Of a DNA stretch of 64,000 bases, positions 1 through 13,015 are shown one piece after another; position 1 is the first letter of the stretch, and every line of letters begins with the position of its first letter. The stretch comes from Hydractinia symbiolongicarpus. Its lineage: Eukaryota > Cnidaria > Hydrozoa > Anthoathecata > Hydractiniidae. The notes beneath the pieces were generated by a model that made no database searches, had not been told where the DNA came from, and worked only from the letters and a program-made list of their open reading frames with translations. A program made the translations under genes and the position numbers. Location: assembly GCF_029227915.1 (NCBI RefSeq), contig NC_079882.1, positions 24,991,001 through 25,055,000 on the forward strand, in the 5' to 3' direction.

Positions 1-244
1 AAGGGATAAATTCAAATTGTTGATATAAATAACAAAGTACATCAGTTTATATTTTATTTCAGAGTAGGTTAAAATAATAATAGTTATATCTCTTTCTTAC
101 ACAAAATTTTGATAATGCTTAGCTAACTCACAGCATTGTTAGCTTTAGATGGTTATCTTTTAAGGCTGTTTTCCCACTCTGGAAACACCCTAGATCGTCT
201 AATTTAGGCCTAATTTGATATTACAATGTCAAAAACGTATAAGA

Positions 245-575
245 AAGGCTATGGTCGGAGTTGCATCACACTCACTATGCCAATTCATGGCATTGCAATA
301 GAGCGTTCGCCTCCAGTGCGGAAGGTCTTAGGTTGAAACCCCTACCGAGTTATTCCAGAGATTATAAAATTGTGAATCTAGCCTTTCTGCTTAACATCCA
401 GCTTGAGAATAGGATTGATATCTTATGCAGTTGTCTAGAAACGGTTGTTGTGCCTGCACGCCTTCCTTAACTCAAATGGGAGCTTTAAATGCACTAGGTA
501 CCCCTTCGCAGGACCCTCGTTGATAACAGTTCCTATAAAATCTGAAGAGGCTATCCTGGCTAAATAATAATAAAA
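245..575 (+). repeat. SINE-like repeat with tRNA-like head, copy A
   Basis: The 5' part contains a tRNA-promoter-like stretch (GCAATAGAGCGTTCGCC, then a B-box-like AGGTTGAAACCCC near 331). A unique body follows, and the tail is TAATAATAAAAAT. The body (GAGAATAGGATTGATATC, TCAAATGGGAGCTT, CCCCTTCGCAGGACC) recurs at 14536-14765, which supports a dispersed retroposon. I infer a tRNA-derived SINE; no target-site duplication was established. Confidence 0.55.
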
Positions 576-865
576 ATGCTGCAATTTAAAATCTGGTTTT
601 GAATACACTTACTTATCCGGTTGTTAAGAATGGATGTATTTTTTTTATCCTCTTGCAATTCTTTGCCACTCATTACCACGCATATTAAACGTTCAACTAA
701 GGGAAGATGACATAAAGAGACCAGGAGATATCCATAAACATTTGTATCCTAAAAATAGGAATAAAAAACCAAAGCGGTATAAGAAACAAAGCCTGTCTGA
801 TGAAGCCCTTGTTTCTTAGGTCATCCCTTTACCCACACAACATCCTTTCTCTACGAACGATACTT

Positions 866-1756
866 CTAAAACTCCACTGGAGAGTAGGGACATCCAATCA
901 AAAAAAAAGAACCAGTTGAATCTGCAAATGCAGACATTAATCTTTCTAAGCACACGAAGTCAATGTATGTCTTTATTTTTGAAAAACTAATCAATACCTT
1001 TCTGACAGGAAGAAAATCTTCTATTATTGTTGTTTTTATAGCGTGATTATACAAACTCATATCAATGGAAATTGCTCCTAGCAGCGTTTCTTGATAAAAT
1101 GCATCAATATTCCACAAACATAAATAAAGAAAACTTTCTCGACATTGATGTTCTAGCATTTTAAATGTAAACCTTTCGTCTATACTAATCTCATCATTTA
1201 TTTCATAAGTTTTACTGACTTCCGTATTTCTTATACTGCCATTTGGTTGGCAAAGTAAGACTTTTATTTTCACTAAATTACTATCATTTCCTTTATAGCA
1301 ATGTAAATTCTTTATAGAAATAATCTTAAGTGTGAATAATTTGACAAAAGATTGGTAGTACAGCATGATTTCAACTTTTGCAGAGTGATCAGTAGCATGC
1401 CCCAATGTTTTGAGGCGAGCTATATCCGGTATAACAAGAGTGCTCCACAAACGTTCAGGATTAAATTGTTGGTACAAATTATATTGGCATAAATCTACAT
1501 GCATGTTTTTTTCGTTTGTTTCATCTCGTATTTTTTGATCTTCTTGTTCTTCAAGTATTGCAGTTTCAGCATGTCGTTCTTCGTTTTCTAATTGCAACCG
1601 TTTTAAATATTCTTCCCGGTATGCTAAAATCTTCTTCAAAATAAACACCACTATTGCAACTAAAGTGACAATCATGATAAAAACCAAAAAATATCTTTTC
1701 TTTTTGCCAAAATCCTGTGGCATTTTGATTATAGTGATTTGTTTTCCGCGTATCAT
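866..1756 (-). CDS. Membrane-anchored single C2-domain protein (synaptotagmin-like)
   Basis: One open frame of 296 codons. After a short basic N-terminus there is a hydrophobic membrane segment at about residues 22-42 (YFLVFIMIVTLVAIVVFILK). A charged Glu/Arg-rich stretch likely to form a coiled coil follows (about 46-80). A C2-type beta-sandwich pattern then runs from about 125 to 250: KVEIMLYYQSFVKLFTLKII, then an internal W in LCLWNIDAF, then LLGAISIDMS. This order (TM, linker, C2) is that of synaptotagmin-like proteins, normally involved in membrane traffic. The Asp set of Ca2+-binding C2 loops is not obvious, so Ca2+ binding is doubtful. The last 40 residues do not look like C2; a possible donor (AGAAAG|GTATTG) near 1000 could mean the real C-terminus is different. 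The gene is adjacent to, and divergent from, the ApeC gene. Confidence 0.6.
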   Translation of the reverse strand: MIRGKQITIIKMPQDFGKKKRYFLVFIMIVTLVAIVVFILKKILAYREEYLKRLQLENEERHAETAILEEQEDQKIRDETNEKNMHVDLCQYNLYQQFNPERLWSTLVIPDIARLKTLGHATDHSAKVEIMLYYQSFVKLFTLKIISIKNLHCYKGNDSNLVKIKVLLCQPNGSIRNTEVSKTYEINDEISIDERFTFKMLEHQCRESFLYLCLWNIDAFYQETLLGAISIDMSLYNHAIKTTIIEDFLPVRKVLISFSKIKTYIDFVCLERLMSAFADSTGSFFLIGCPYSPVEF

Positions 1757-2554
1757 AACATACGACGTTTTATAGCATTCAAGCTGTTAGCTTCGTGCAC
1801 GCAGCATAACTAGAGTTTGCAGAAACAAGAAACATATTGAGCATGAAATGCCGCAAATAACCGTATTCGCAACTCAACCTTTATCAATCACTGGCAAAAT
1901 CATAAACCATGTTAAAACTTAACAATATCAGTAAGTGTAACTTTGAAAGTCGCTTGATTCAAGAACGGAGTGCAATGTTTTAAATTAATCTTCATATATC
2001 TTCATGATGACAATGAAATATAGGTGGTGGTGATCGTGACAGATGTTAAAGTGCATGGACATTCTTTTACACACACATACATTCATTATGATATTACACA
2101 AAGAATGCAAATAAATGTGATCAGCTATCTTCTCATCATGTTGACAACAAGATTTAAATATTACGCAGGTACAACATAAATCAATTGTCCTTTGTTGCTC
2201 TGCCTCGAAGCGTATTTTAGGGAACTCTACAAAGTTTATATTGCCTAGATGTGGTGTTATATTCAAAATAATAAAATGTTAGAGAGCGGCTAATTGATTT
2301 GGTTCACATAACACATTCGGTCTTGCATTTCCTTATTGCAATAAACATATACATGTAGTCAAACTGTTCATCTATAAAGTCTCCAATTTGCACTGATTGA
2401 CTTCACTTTGCGCGAATGATCATAAGTGAAAGGTGCCATAAACATGAAACCGAATAGATTTCTTCACTTGACAAAAAAATAGAGAGAGAAAAAGTGAAAA
2501 TCGAATAAATATTCAACGAAATATCTTTTATATACGTTTTTCTTTTATTCATAG

Positions 2555-4317
2555 ACGGCTTGAGTTGGCCATCCGGCTCATACGGCCTACCAAGACCAAT
2601 AACAGGGTGTCCTAATTATTGGAAAGAAGGTGTTCGCTACCAAGATACAGAAGATGAACATAGCAACAATAAAAAATCTGGATCGTATCACTTATCTGGT
2701 TCTGTTAACAGACATGGCGTTCGCCAAGAATTTTGTATAAAAGAAGACAGCGTATTTGATGAAGTTGACTTACAGTGGCCAGACGGTCAATACTGCATAT
2801 TTAAATACGGTAGTGAATGTCCAGAAGGACTTCATGAAGGTAATTAAAAATAAATTAACTTTCCATCATATAGATAGATTTTAAACAGCTCTATATTGCT
2901 TCGGAAATGACATTAATTTCAATTTTCAATTTTATGTTCGATCTTCGCTTTGAAAAGAAGTCTAGAAAGCTTATGAAATCGTGCGATAGAATTGATATGC
3001 GCGTTTGCAGCAAGTAAAATAACGAATAGCTATTGGTGCTTGCGTAAATAGACAAAAAAATATGATTCTAATTTATCCTTATATGTAGGTTGGGTATTCT
3101 GGGATGACGAAAATATCGAAGAACTCGATGGTGGAAATATGGTGCAAGGAGTTGTACCAGAAGGAGTTTATGAAAAAGACACTTTGATATATTTTTGTTG
3201 CAATAATAAAGGCCTTAAATCCAAACCTATTGAATTGCCATTAAACAATCAGTTTTACCTTTTGGCTTACAGATCGGCAGAGTGTCAGCAAGTGAAGGGA
3301 GCAAAAGTGACATCAGAGTACGTGCAATGGGATGATGAAGATAGAGGGAATACAAACGCACATAGTAAATTCGTTCCATATGGAGTTGAGTTAGATTCCT
3401 GGAATACAAGAATTTTTTACTGCTATTACGATACTGGTAAGATTTGTTTCTTAATGAAGCAACATAAAAAAGATGCTAATGGATTTGTTATTGTCTATTG
3501 CAATCATCTTAGAATCTGCCTTAGGTCCATCAAACCCGATGTTGATGGAGTGCAGTTTTACCGACGATATATCTCACTAATTGAAACTAAAAATTAGAAC
3601 CAAAAAATTAAATTTTATAAAAGACACATGATCCGGGAATAATAGCCCCAATGAAAGGCAAACAACGTCTTTTGGACATAGCAAGGTCGTCATCCGACGA
3701 TTTAATTTTCCCTGGGTGATGATTTTTAACATTGTGTCTAAAGGAAGGAGATGTTCAACTTCTAAACAACTAAAAGAGTGCTTCTAAAAATATTGTAGTA
3801 ACGAAACTTTACCGTGTAGTTTCCACTCTTCGATTATTGTTGTAAAGTCTTAACTGTTTTTAAAGTTTTCACGAGTATTTAATCTTCAAGTTCGTCTTAT
3901 TTTCTTCATACAGGTATTTGTGGTAAACACGGCACATTTTGTCGCAACAGTACAATTGATGACTCGTTTGAGCAAGAAAAAAGCGTGATTGTTGAAAACC
4001 CAAATTATGACAAGGAAGTAAGTTTCTTATTTTTTAACCGGTTTGTAAACTTGCAACTATGTAGGGATATTAATTTTTTTTTTAATTCCTTTTCTTAGAA
4101 ATCCAGTACTCTTCGTAACTTTCTTGACAAACGAACAAAGGGTCATTCAGCAGTGGCTGTCGCAATTGGTTGTTCTGTCGCTGGTATTATTGTAGGAACT
4201 ACATTAGCTGTTGTACTAGTGAAAAGATACTTGAATGCAAAACTTGGAGGCTATAACGGTATCAAAGTAGACAGGAACGACGAAGAATCTTTTCCATTGC
4301 CAGACCACATATGGTAA
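2555..4317 (+). CDS. ApeC-domain (apextrin C-terminal) membrane protein, 5' end missing
   Basis: Four joined exons: 2555-2839, 3089-3436, 3914-4017 and 4099-4317. All have AG/GT borders and matching phases (1-1, 1-1, 1-0, 0-stop). The first two encode a full ApeC domain: WPSGSYGLPRPITGCP, a Y-x-DTEDEH motif, HLSGS, FC, WPDGQYCIFKYG, CPEG, VFWDDEN, GVVPEGVYEKDTLIYFCC, PIELP, CQQVKG, QWDDED and a final FYCYYDTG. ApeC modules occur in apextrins and are proposed to recognise microbial peptidoglycan. The third exon is short (C-x6-C). The fourth encodes a transmembrane helix (AVAVAIGCSVAGIIVGTTLA) and a cytoplasmic tail of about 30 residues ending DHIW. AATAAA lies at 4331. Apextrins usually carry MACPF or are secreted, so a membrane anchor is unusual. 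No signal-peptide exon was recognised upstream; it must lie further 5' or was missed. Confidence 0.85.
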
Positions 4318-5449
4318 TGAGAATATAGAGAATAAAACAATTTAATGATTGTATTACAGAGACTTATTACACATAAGTGGTATCAGAAGAAAAAGAGTTA
4401 AATTTAAAAAGGAGTATGGCATCCTTAATATGGCGATAAGGAAATGATTGCTTAACAAGATATCACGAAGAGGAAATAGCCACCAAATATAACAGGCTTG
4501 ACTGAACTAACTTAAAACCAAGCCTTACAGGATTTTTTCCATCTGTAATTTTATTCATAATTTTTACATTAGTTTTCTTACCATTTGTAAATAATTACAA
4601 CACACGTGTAAAAGACAAACTATTTTGTACTGTATATGGACATATATATAGAATTGTCTACTCCTAAAAGATTTTTTGTTTCATCACAAAATTGCAAAAT
4701 ATTACATTAAAAGGTATTGATGGATATAAAGGAACCAAAAATATCAGCAGAAAATTTGAAAAGTTAACCAAGGCTTAAGTCTACGTAACCTGACAAGGAA
4801 TCTTTAAAACAGTTATTTAAAAAATAAATCTTTTTTTTCTAATAAATTGTAACATAAATTACAGAAATAGCAAGATTCAGTGATTCAAAGTAGTTTTTTA
4901 GAAGGAATTAAGTTACAATCAGATCCAAAAACTTTTTTTAAAGCTGTATTTACACTTATAACAAAAAGATCAATTAAAATGGTTTGTTGAGATTTGTGTT
5001 CACTGTTGTCAAATGGTATTTTTTGATATGTTTAAGAAAAGAACTCATCAAGAATATCTCGATAATTGTAAATGAAAAGGTGCTATACCTAATAAAGGCA
5101 GAATGTTTATTTAAAGTTTTTCAATTTTTAATGTTAAAATAAAAGACAGTCATAAATAAATAAAAATAATATAAAATGAGATAATATATATTCATAATTT
5201 TAAAGCTTTCTAACTTAAATTTTATGATTATCTGATTTGTCTAGCTGAGCAGACAACATTTTTTTCTCTTTCTTAAATAAATGAAACCTGGTGGATAGCT
5301 ATCACCGTTTGTTTACAAACTTTTTAAACATGTTTCTTTGACTCATTTGTACATTCTGTTTGAACTACTACTCTTTGATGACGTCGCATCTCAACTAATC
5401 ACTAAAATTTGGTACGCCTTTTCGTCAATTTCAGGCGTAAATGTTTGAT
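4318..5449. other. Intergenic, 3' regions of two convergent genes
   Basis: AT-rich DNA between the ApeC gene stop and the stop of the minus-strand gene. It contains the ApeC gene polyadenylation signal AATAAA at 4331-4336. I see no exon-like sequence or repeat of note. Confidence 0.5.
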
Positions 5450-8400
5450 CTATTGATTATATACATGTAGTTTAATGTCCTTTAAATGAAGAAGATGATC
5501 GTAATTACTTCTGTGGGGAAGTACTGGTTCCTCTGGAACTTTCTTTGCCCTCCACCGCAGATAATATGTTATAACACCAACGAATATAACTAGCAGTGAT
5601 ACACCTGACACAACAGACATTATAATAAGAGGCGTTATTTCAGAATCTTTTTCCTCCTGCGAAGGAGTGTCGGCATATAATTCACAGTTTTTGTTGATGA
5701 TGTATTTCTTTACAAATCCGATTTGTTTTTCTTGGTTTCCGGGATGCATTTGGCAAACCTCATTAGCCATTGTTGCTCTTTCCGCAAATCCTAAAAGAAT
5801 ACCAGTATTTTATTTAGAATTTTTTTAAACATCAATTTGCTTTAGTGTCGGCCGTAGTAAAGGTGAATAAAAACAACGACGACGATAAAAAATAACGACA
5901 ACGACAAAAAATAACAACGACGACAACAACAACGAAAAGTAACGACGACAAAATTAACAATGACGTACCTGGATCGTTTAGACAATTTCTAAACATTTTT
6001 TCATTCTGGATTTCTAAGACAAAACGAAAACTAATTAAAATATTGCTAATTTTAACCCTTTCAATAGTGGTGGCAACGTTAAATTCAAAATAGCATAAAA
6101 TCCGAAAGGTGACCAGATTAAAAATTACTTACTGTTGGTGATAACCTTGAGGAGAAAATTTCCACATTTAGCTGAAAAAAAATTTTCGTGTTTAAAGGAC
6201 AGGCTAAAAAATAATTCCTAGTCCTGCTCGCATAATTGGGGATTATATAAGATTTGGTCTCAATAGTGCCTGAAAAGACACAATTAATGTCTCGAATGAT
6301 TTTTATTTAAATCGGCATTTTTTTCTAACATTTTTAAAGTACTATATTTTGGTTTCTAGTTAACTTAACCAGAAACAATCCAGCTACCACCTTGTTTTGG
6401 GTTAATATCTTTTATTTGGTGCTTTCCAATTATATTTATTTATGTATGCCAATTCATATTTTTTGTCTTTCAAATGTTTAGGATAGACTCCCCAATTAAC
6501 TAGAAAACCTAGAAACTTAGAACCTTTAAGGTAAAACCTCTTTCCCTGTGCTTGATAGGTTTTTTTATATTTAGACAGGTTCAGTTCAACTATGAAAAAG
6601 CTTAATAGTACCTGGGGACAGAATTGGGGCTCTCCCTGAGCCATAAATTCGTCCGCTAATTAAAATACACGGGAAAATAAACGAAAAAAATTTAAAGAGG
6701 GCATAAATGGTTAAATTATACCCACAGGCGTAGATTGTGTATATATCTCAACAATTTTAATCAAAAATTTGATATATAAATACTTCAACACAAGAAGTGC
6801 TACTACTACATATAAAACCATAGAAAAATGGAACAGTATCTTTAAAAATAAATGTGGCAAACTTTTCTAGTCCAAACTGATAAAGAATAAAATGCTGCAG
6901 TTATTATCAGAAGTATTCCAAATAGAAAACATATTGGAAAAATACTGGAAACATAAAAATTCTTGGAGGTTGGGACAAAGGAAAGAAATTTGTATCTAAC
7001 AAACACCCTAAACAAAAATTGAGATTACATCACAATGCATCGAATAAAATTCCTTACACGGAGCTTTCAATGATATTCTCAGTGGAGAGGTACTATACGG
7101 AACAGATAGGAGTGTGATATTGTATGTGAAGTCAATAACGGCCGGTATGAGCAACGAGAATGAGTTTTTCTATAACAGAAAGAAAAAAAAATGGTTTATT
7201 AAACTTTAGACTTAAGATAATGGCGGCTAACTGCAAGATTTATAATTCGTCGCACGACATTATTATTCGTCTTATATTTATTGTTCGTACGGCGTTTGAC
7301 ACTTTTATTTATTATTCGCCGTACGACATATATTGTTTGTTGTATTGTAAGTTCGTTTTTAAGTCATTTTGACGTGCCATAGTTACAATATTTATTGTTT
7401 GCCATACAACATTTCTGGCAAGTTTATCATATTTTTGTTTTGATTTTGTTATGGCAACGCCTGTCATGTATTTTGACCTTCCTTACAAGAAAAAATTTCA
7501 AAAGAATATACTTTTTTTAATTTTCTAATTCTTCTCAAAACGAATTTTCTGACAAATAAAATAATATTTGGTGTGCTAGTTAAAGTCACTTTGAATGCTC
7601 GAGATATTTCAGATTTGCATCTTAGTAATAAGCAGATATTACATGATCACTCGTTGAATATGAAGATTTATCCACTAGGGGGAAAGCGATATATCCTTAA
7701 CGAGAATGGATATGCCATACAATATCTGTTTTTTCTTTATACATCCGATTGATTTTTGTTTGTTGCCTTAACGTTATGTGCTTCCAGTATTCAATAACGT
7801 GTTGCCGCTTCAACCATTTTTCGAATATTTTTTAACCAATCATATACAGTAATTAAACTTAAAACAAACAAATAAAAATGTTTGCGGACGATTTGAATTA
7901 TTGAAATTAACATGAAATTGATCACAAGTTAAAGCAAAACAAAAGTTAAATCAGCGTGAGGTTTTACTCCATAAGACGGTTATATAATAATATTTTTTTT
8001 GTTTCCGAACGATTTAATACCAGGATAATTCTTTCAGCTTCTACGACTTTGCAATCAAAGGTTCTGCTAAGAAGCTTTCAGTGAATTTTTAGCTCCTATT
8101 AAAGCTCTAATAGATTACTCAACTAAACAATCAGTTAACGCGAAGATTTATCATTACAGTAGCTACATCAAAATATGAAGAAATACCTTTTCATTATAAA
8201 AATTGTAATAATTTGTACGGGTACTGTTATTATCATTCACTATCAATATATTTCCCCAGTAGAATTCACCTGAAATAATAAAAAACACAAGATCAACGAA
8301 ACAATATATTATTCTAGTTTTCTAGCTCTCAACTTCCATACCGCATTTCAGGAACGTTTAAGTGCTCGACAGTGCCTCATTAAGGCTTGTGTTGGAAGCT

Positions 8401-10788
8401 TTTAGTTACAAAACAATAAGTACGTGAATTCAGTCGGAGTTACAACGTTTAAAATGTATTAAACGAGTTTGGCAGAATAGTTTACCAACTCTTGTACCAT
8501 TTGAGATCTGAGTGACGTTAAACAGAATTTATACATTGTGTATTTTGTCTGTAGTACGAACACTCGACAGTATCACTATCTGTCTATTTTTCTTCCAGTT
8601 GCGTTTTAAATTAAGAAAAAATTGCCTTAAGATTGATACTGATGGTTTTATTTCATTAATGGCAATTCATTACCAACAATGAAAGAGTAAACAGGTGGCT
8701 TTATCAATATCAGCGGAGCCTTTATGGCACCTATATCTTCTTTTTAATAGTGCTAGACCACGCTTATCGTCATTTTACAAATCCTACTGCACAATATGCG
8801 GTATTCATGAGATGAGTAAAAGGTAATCGGACTGTCACCTAGAAACGTGTGATTGCCAGACGAATGTTCTACTGATTGAGTTAACCGGCCCCATATGGCT
8901 TTAAAACTTGAATCCATGTTGAGATTTTTACCTGGATAAGTGAATTCCATCAATCGAACAACTTCCACGTAAAAATAGAATAACTTCGTTGCTTCTTGTT
9001 GTATGTACATAGCCTTGAGCAGATTGGAATTTGCTCCTGTTCCATTGTAAGGAAAACAATTTCCAAGTTTATGGAACAAATTCATCGTAAAAGGGAGACC
9101 TAAAGAAGAGCACAAATTATATTTAATTTTGCATAGCTACTTTACTTGTGGAAAAACATTTCGGTTACGCTTTTGTTGAATACCCGGTTAACAAATAACT
9201 ACTAAAGTTTAAAACAGAATGTTAAACGTGAATAGAACCGAAAGTGAGAATAGTGCTAAATTAAAAAAAATAAAATAAAAAAAAGATAAAAAAACTGTGG
9301 ACGCATCCCAACCTCGTCCGAAGGTCTTGTGACCCTTGAGCCGTTATTACGGAGTAGCTAATTATTCGCTGCTATAAAATTCATTAAAAAAGCAAACCCT
9401 GGGAACGAGGTTGGACACATTTATTGGATGAAAAAAAGGGGAACAAGCAAGCTTATACGTAAGTGGACTTGATGACACTCTAAAGCACACAATTTCAAAT
9501 CAGATCAGTATTTATTCTTTCTTAAAAATCTTTTGGTTTGAATGTTTTTTCTTCCACCTCCTTTTTATTCGAAGACAAAATGAATAAAACATATTTAGAC
9601 GCATATCATTAAACAGTCCGAACTCAAGTTATTTCTTGATCTAATACATTTTTTTTAAAAAAAGTGAGTTGATACTAAGAGTATTTATCCACAGAAAGGC
9701 TCATATGTGAGATAGAAAATGTTAGTTAGTGACAAGGTTGGACTTAACGCGATTGGTATTATCTGCGGGTGGGCTTATTAGTTGAGTTTTATGTCGTTGT
9801 TACTAGATGACCCTTAACACCAACTTATTTCTGTATCTATCTATTTTTAAAAAACAGTTTAGAATTCCTCTAGTTAAGTTGTGTCTTGAATAAAGAAAAC
9901 ATTGCCCTAAAATTGGTTAACATTTTTTCATCATTAATGATTTGCAAAGCTAGCCAAATGAATTACACTCTCCATTTTGCATTTAAAGTAAAAATACCAA
10001 AAATATAAGTTATGTTATATCTAAAGCGCCCTAAGAAAGGCGTAAAACTAGGAAAATTAAAAACACTTCATATGGTTCAATGCAATCATCAAAGCTGTTA
10101 GCTAACTTGATCAAGGCTATACAAATCGAATAAAATGATAAGCTGCATCGCCTGTAAGAATTCACAACGAAAGGCGCAAAATTGGCGCTATTTAAAACAG
10201 GGCGAATCATATAATCTTCTTACTTTTATTGACATAGTTGGAGATAAAATAGCTTTTGTCACATATTGATTCTAAAAGAAAAAGTAACTTGAAATAATAT
10301 GAGAAATGTGTGTTCCTCATGTTCGATATACACAAATAAACAAATAAACAAATAAGCTCACCATTTCCAGTCAGATCATGTGTAATTGGATCCTAAACCA
10401 AAATAAGATGACATTCAAGAGGCTTCTTAAAATGTAATGATGGAGTTACATAACATAATTTTTGCTAGCTACTTTTAGAGACTCAAACAATGAAGGATAA
10501 AATATTCTTTTCAACCATACATTACACGTCGTCGTATGATTTTCACTTTGTAACCATTTAAAACATTTAAGATTTTGTTTATTTGATGAAACAATTTAAA
10601 CAAAATTTTATAGAAACTTCCAGATAAGATAATTCTACACTCTGACATCAAACAATTAAACTCTAAGTATCCTTAAATTTCGCTTTCAACGAAAAATTTC
10701 AGCCTCAACATACAAAAATGCACCGTACCTTGTCAGCTGCACACCAAACAAACAAATAGATGAAACAAGCCCAAAGAAAAGTATACAT
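5450..10788 (-). CDS. Type I single-pass membrane protein, family not recognised
   Basis: Seven exons: 10788-10729, 10394-10364, 9099-8788, 8269-8225, 6171-6133, 6013-5969 and 5790-5450. They join in frame to 290 residues. Exon 1 is a signal peptide (MYTFLWACFIYLFVW). The ectodomain (about 20-205) has several N-glycosylation sites and an even scatter of Cys. A C-terminal helix (ITPLIIMSVVSGVSLLVIFV) is followed by a basic, roughly 40-residue tail. Exons 2, 4, 5 and 6 are only 31, 45, 39 and 45 nt. The donor of exon 4 is uncertain: AACA|GTACCC at 8225 keeps phase, while the stronger-looking AAAG|GTATTT at 8187 would need one more exon. A faint resemblance to ADP-ribosyl cyclase/CD38 (W near FKAIWGRL, a later C-x-EF, KCGN and a final C-x-NDP) was noticed, but the catalytic Glu region is not visible. 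I do not assign it. Confidence 0.7.
5869..5962. repeat. ACGACA/ACAACG simple repeat
   Basis: Imperfect trinucleotide-type tract of ACG, ACA and AAC units interrupted by AAAAAATA, immediately upstream of the last exon of the minus-strand membrane gene (within an intron). Confidence 0.8.
6172..8180. other. Long intron, no exon supported
   Basis: Between exons 4 and 5 of the minus-strand membrane protein. An exon-like stretch at 6651-6608 (minus: TAATTAG acceptor, CCCCAG|GTACT donor) exists but does not fit the reading phase of its neighbours. Otherwise I see only AT-rich sequence with short homopolymer runs. Confidence 0.4.
9308..9414. mobile_element. Short hairpin MITE with AACCTCGT ends
   Basis: About 107 bp with inverted ends: left CCAACCTCGTCCGAAGGTCT, right ACCCTGGGAACGAGGTTGG. 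Similar ends occur at 13016-13095, and isolated AACCTCGT/ACGAGG motifs occur near 18612, 18967, 23739 and 55135. This suggests a small non-autonomous family. Located in an intron of the minus-strand membrane protein gene. Confidence 0.5.
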
Positions 10789-13015
10789 TTCTACAAAATT
10801 CAACAAAATATTTTATGCCACTTTTGATGATTTACACCTTGTATTGTCTACTTGTGTTGTTTATCCAATGAACTTCTATCCCGCTTTTTTATACAAACTC
10901 TCAGTCAGCCGTTGTTTATTTTGAATTGTAATTCGAACCTGGTGTGAAAGATCTTGTCAATTTTCAAAGTCTATTGTTCTCGTGAAAAGAGAGATATTAT
11001 TACACAAGTAATAAAAAGAACATAAAAGGGAATTGCCTGTATCTTAATCCTGGACATCTTTCTATCTCGAAGAATGATTTTGGTCCCTTGCGAGTTTAAG
11101 ATTGGGAGAATATATATTTGTAAGAAACTATATTTGTAAGCGTTTATATAAACTGAAACTTCGCCGAAGGCACCCAATTTTTTTAATAGTGTATGACAGG
11201 TCAATGAACAATGCAAGTCTTTTGAAGAATCTTAACTTAACAAAGGCCTTGTTTAAATCTTCGCCCGTCGAAGTTTGGCTTAACTTGAAAGAAACGTTTG
11301 TATTCAGATTAGAAACAGGAAAAAATAACAACAAGTGGAGTACAAAATGGCGCAATAAACAAGTGTTTAAACATCCAGTGAAGAAGCTTTTCACATCAAT
11401 TCAGAAAGAGCCAGCTAAGGGTGAACCTATTTGTGATAACCGCAATAATGCAGTTAGTTATAACGACTTATTAACATTAAGGATCTCTCTATGTCAGTGT
11501 GGATTTAACAAAACTTGTTGTTTGTTTACTCTGATTTGTTTACCAAATACCAGCTGCGTAAAATGTCAGTGTGTTTGTCTTGTATGTAATCTGTCATATT
11601 TTTTAATAAAAATAACGCAATTTTGTTTTTGACATAAACCTAAAATTACTAAATTAACTCAAAATTGTAATTATTACTTTTTCAATTGAACATTGGAGGA
11701 GATCAAACTACTTTAGACATTTTTAAAAGCTATCCACAGCTTCCCTTTTCAACCAAGAATTGTTGGCAATTCAATGCTTTAACGTTGATTTTTTGATTTA
11801 AAATCCACCATATTTGGATTGTCTTGTCCAGTAAAGTCGACTTTGGCCTTGTTTAGTAAAGTAAGCTTGATGCTTAAATAAGGTGTTTCGTTCTGAAAGC
11901 AACACTGTCCCTAAACAGCTCAATTAACAAAGTCGCTACAAAGAAGGTTATAAACGATTCAACAAAGTCATGCTAGTTTACTTTGTTATAGTATGGATAC
12001 TTTAAAATAATTACATGGGAGCTTCTATTCGTAAGGGTTGCTTAGAGAAAGTGTTGGTCGTTAATTTAAACCATTATGATACCACATTTTTTCACTAAAG
12101 TTTTTTTGGTGAACTAAAAACAATTATCAAAACCAAAAGCACTTTTTGAAGCAATCTTACCGAAAGCTTCCTGTTTATGTACAGTTAAATAATGAAATCC
12201 ATCATAGAGACTATGGTGACATATATTTTTTACCCCATCTTTATTTATTTTGCGGTAGGCAAACCTTGACCCTCGGATAGTAATGATTATTTAATTTTTA
12301 TTCTTGCTTGGGAGGGGGGCGGGGGAGGAATGTTTACCTGAGAGGTAGTCGCGGTTTTGCGACGTTTTTTATTATACTGGCTTCACGCCGGATGTAGCCC
12401 GACATGAAACTGTATGTACACCCGGAACATCGTCCTGGCAACTCACAAATAGTAACACACCCTTAGAAACATAATACTTGCAACTCTAGTGCATAGATAA
12501 AAAGTTGTTAAATATAAATAGTAGAAAATATTGGAAAGTGTAAAATTTTATTGAAAAAAAATTGTCATTTATATATAAAAAATTGGAAAAGTTTATTTTA
12601 GCTGCTCCATGAAAACATTACATTCGGACTAATACATTTTGATACACGATTAACTATAAAACCTAGTTAATAATAACAACGTCCAGGCTGAGATTTTGCC
12701 AGAAATTAAGAACATATTAACAACGTACTCAGTCTAAATTCTTTCATAGATTATAAGAATAAAATAATTAAGTCTAGAATTACTGAGAAACAGTGTTTCC
12801 GAATTTTCTTTATATTAGTATACTTGCAGGCTTTACTATGAGACAATATTTTAACATCATCTTTTTTTTGCAATCCTAAAAATATTCATCATCATCATCA
12901 TCATCATCGTTAAATCTGACCGTATATTTTCGTAGAACACAAAATAAGAACATTTAAAGGTAAAAAAGTACATCCAGGCTCAGGTGAAACAAAAACGTGG
13001 TTTGAAACAACAATA
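10789..13015. other. Intergenic, no gene supported
   Basis: AT-rich. A 176-codon plus-strand open frame (11102-11632) has no domain, signal or splice context that I can support. A G-rich patch lies near 12308 and a CATCAT microsatellite at 12889-12909. Confidence 0.4.

Noticed and set aside
6402-6644. 80-codon minus open frame with an exon-like start
   Set aside because: Its only good donor leaves a 44-nt exon whose phase does not fit the neighbouring exons of the membrane protein gene.
5450-10788. Naming the membrane protein as an ADP-ribosyl cyclase/CD38
   Set aside because: Only a few Cys/Trp positions agree, and the region with the catalytic Glu cannot be aligned.
11102-11632. 176-codon plus-strand open frame
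   Set aside because: No signal, domain or splice context, and overlapping antisense frames; probably chance in low-complexity DNA.
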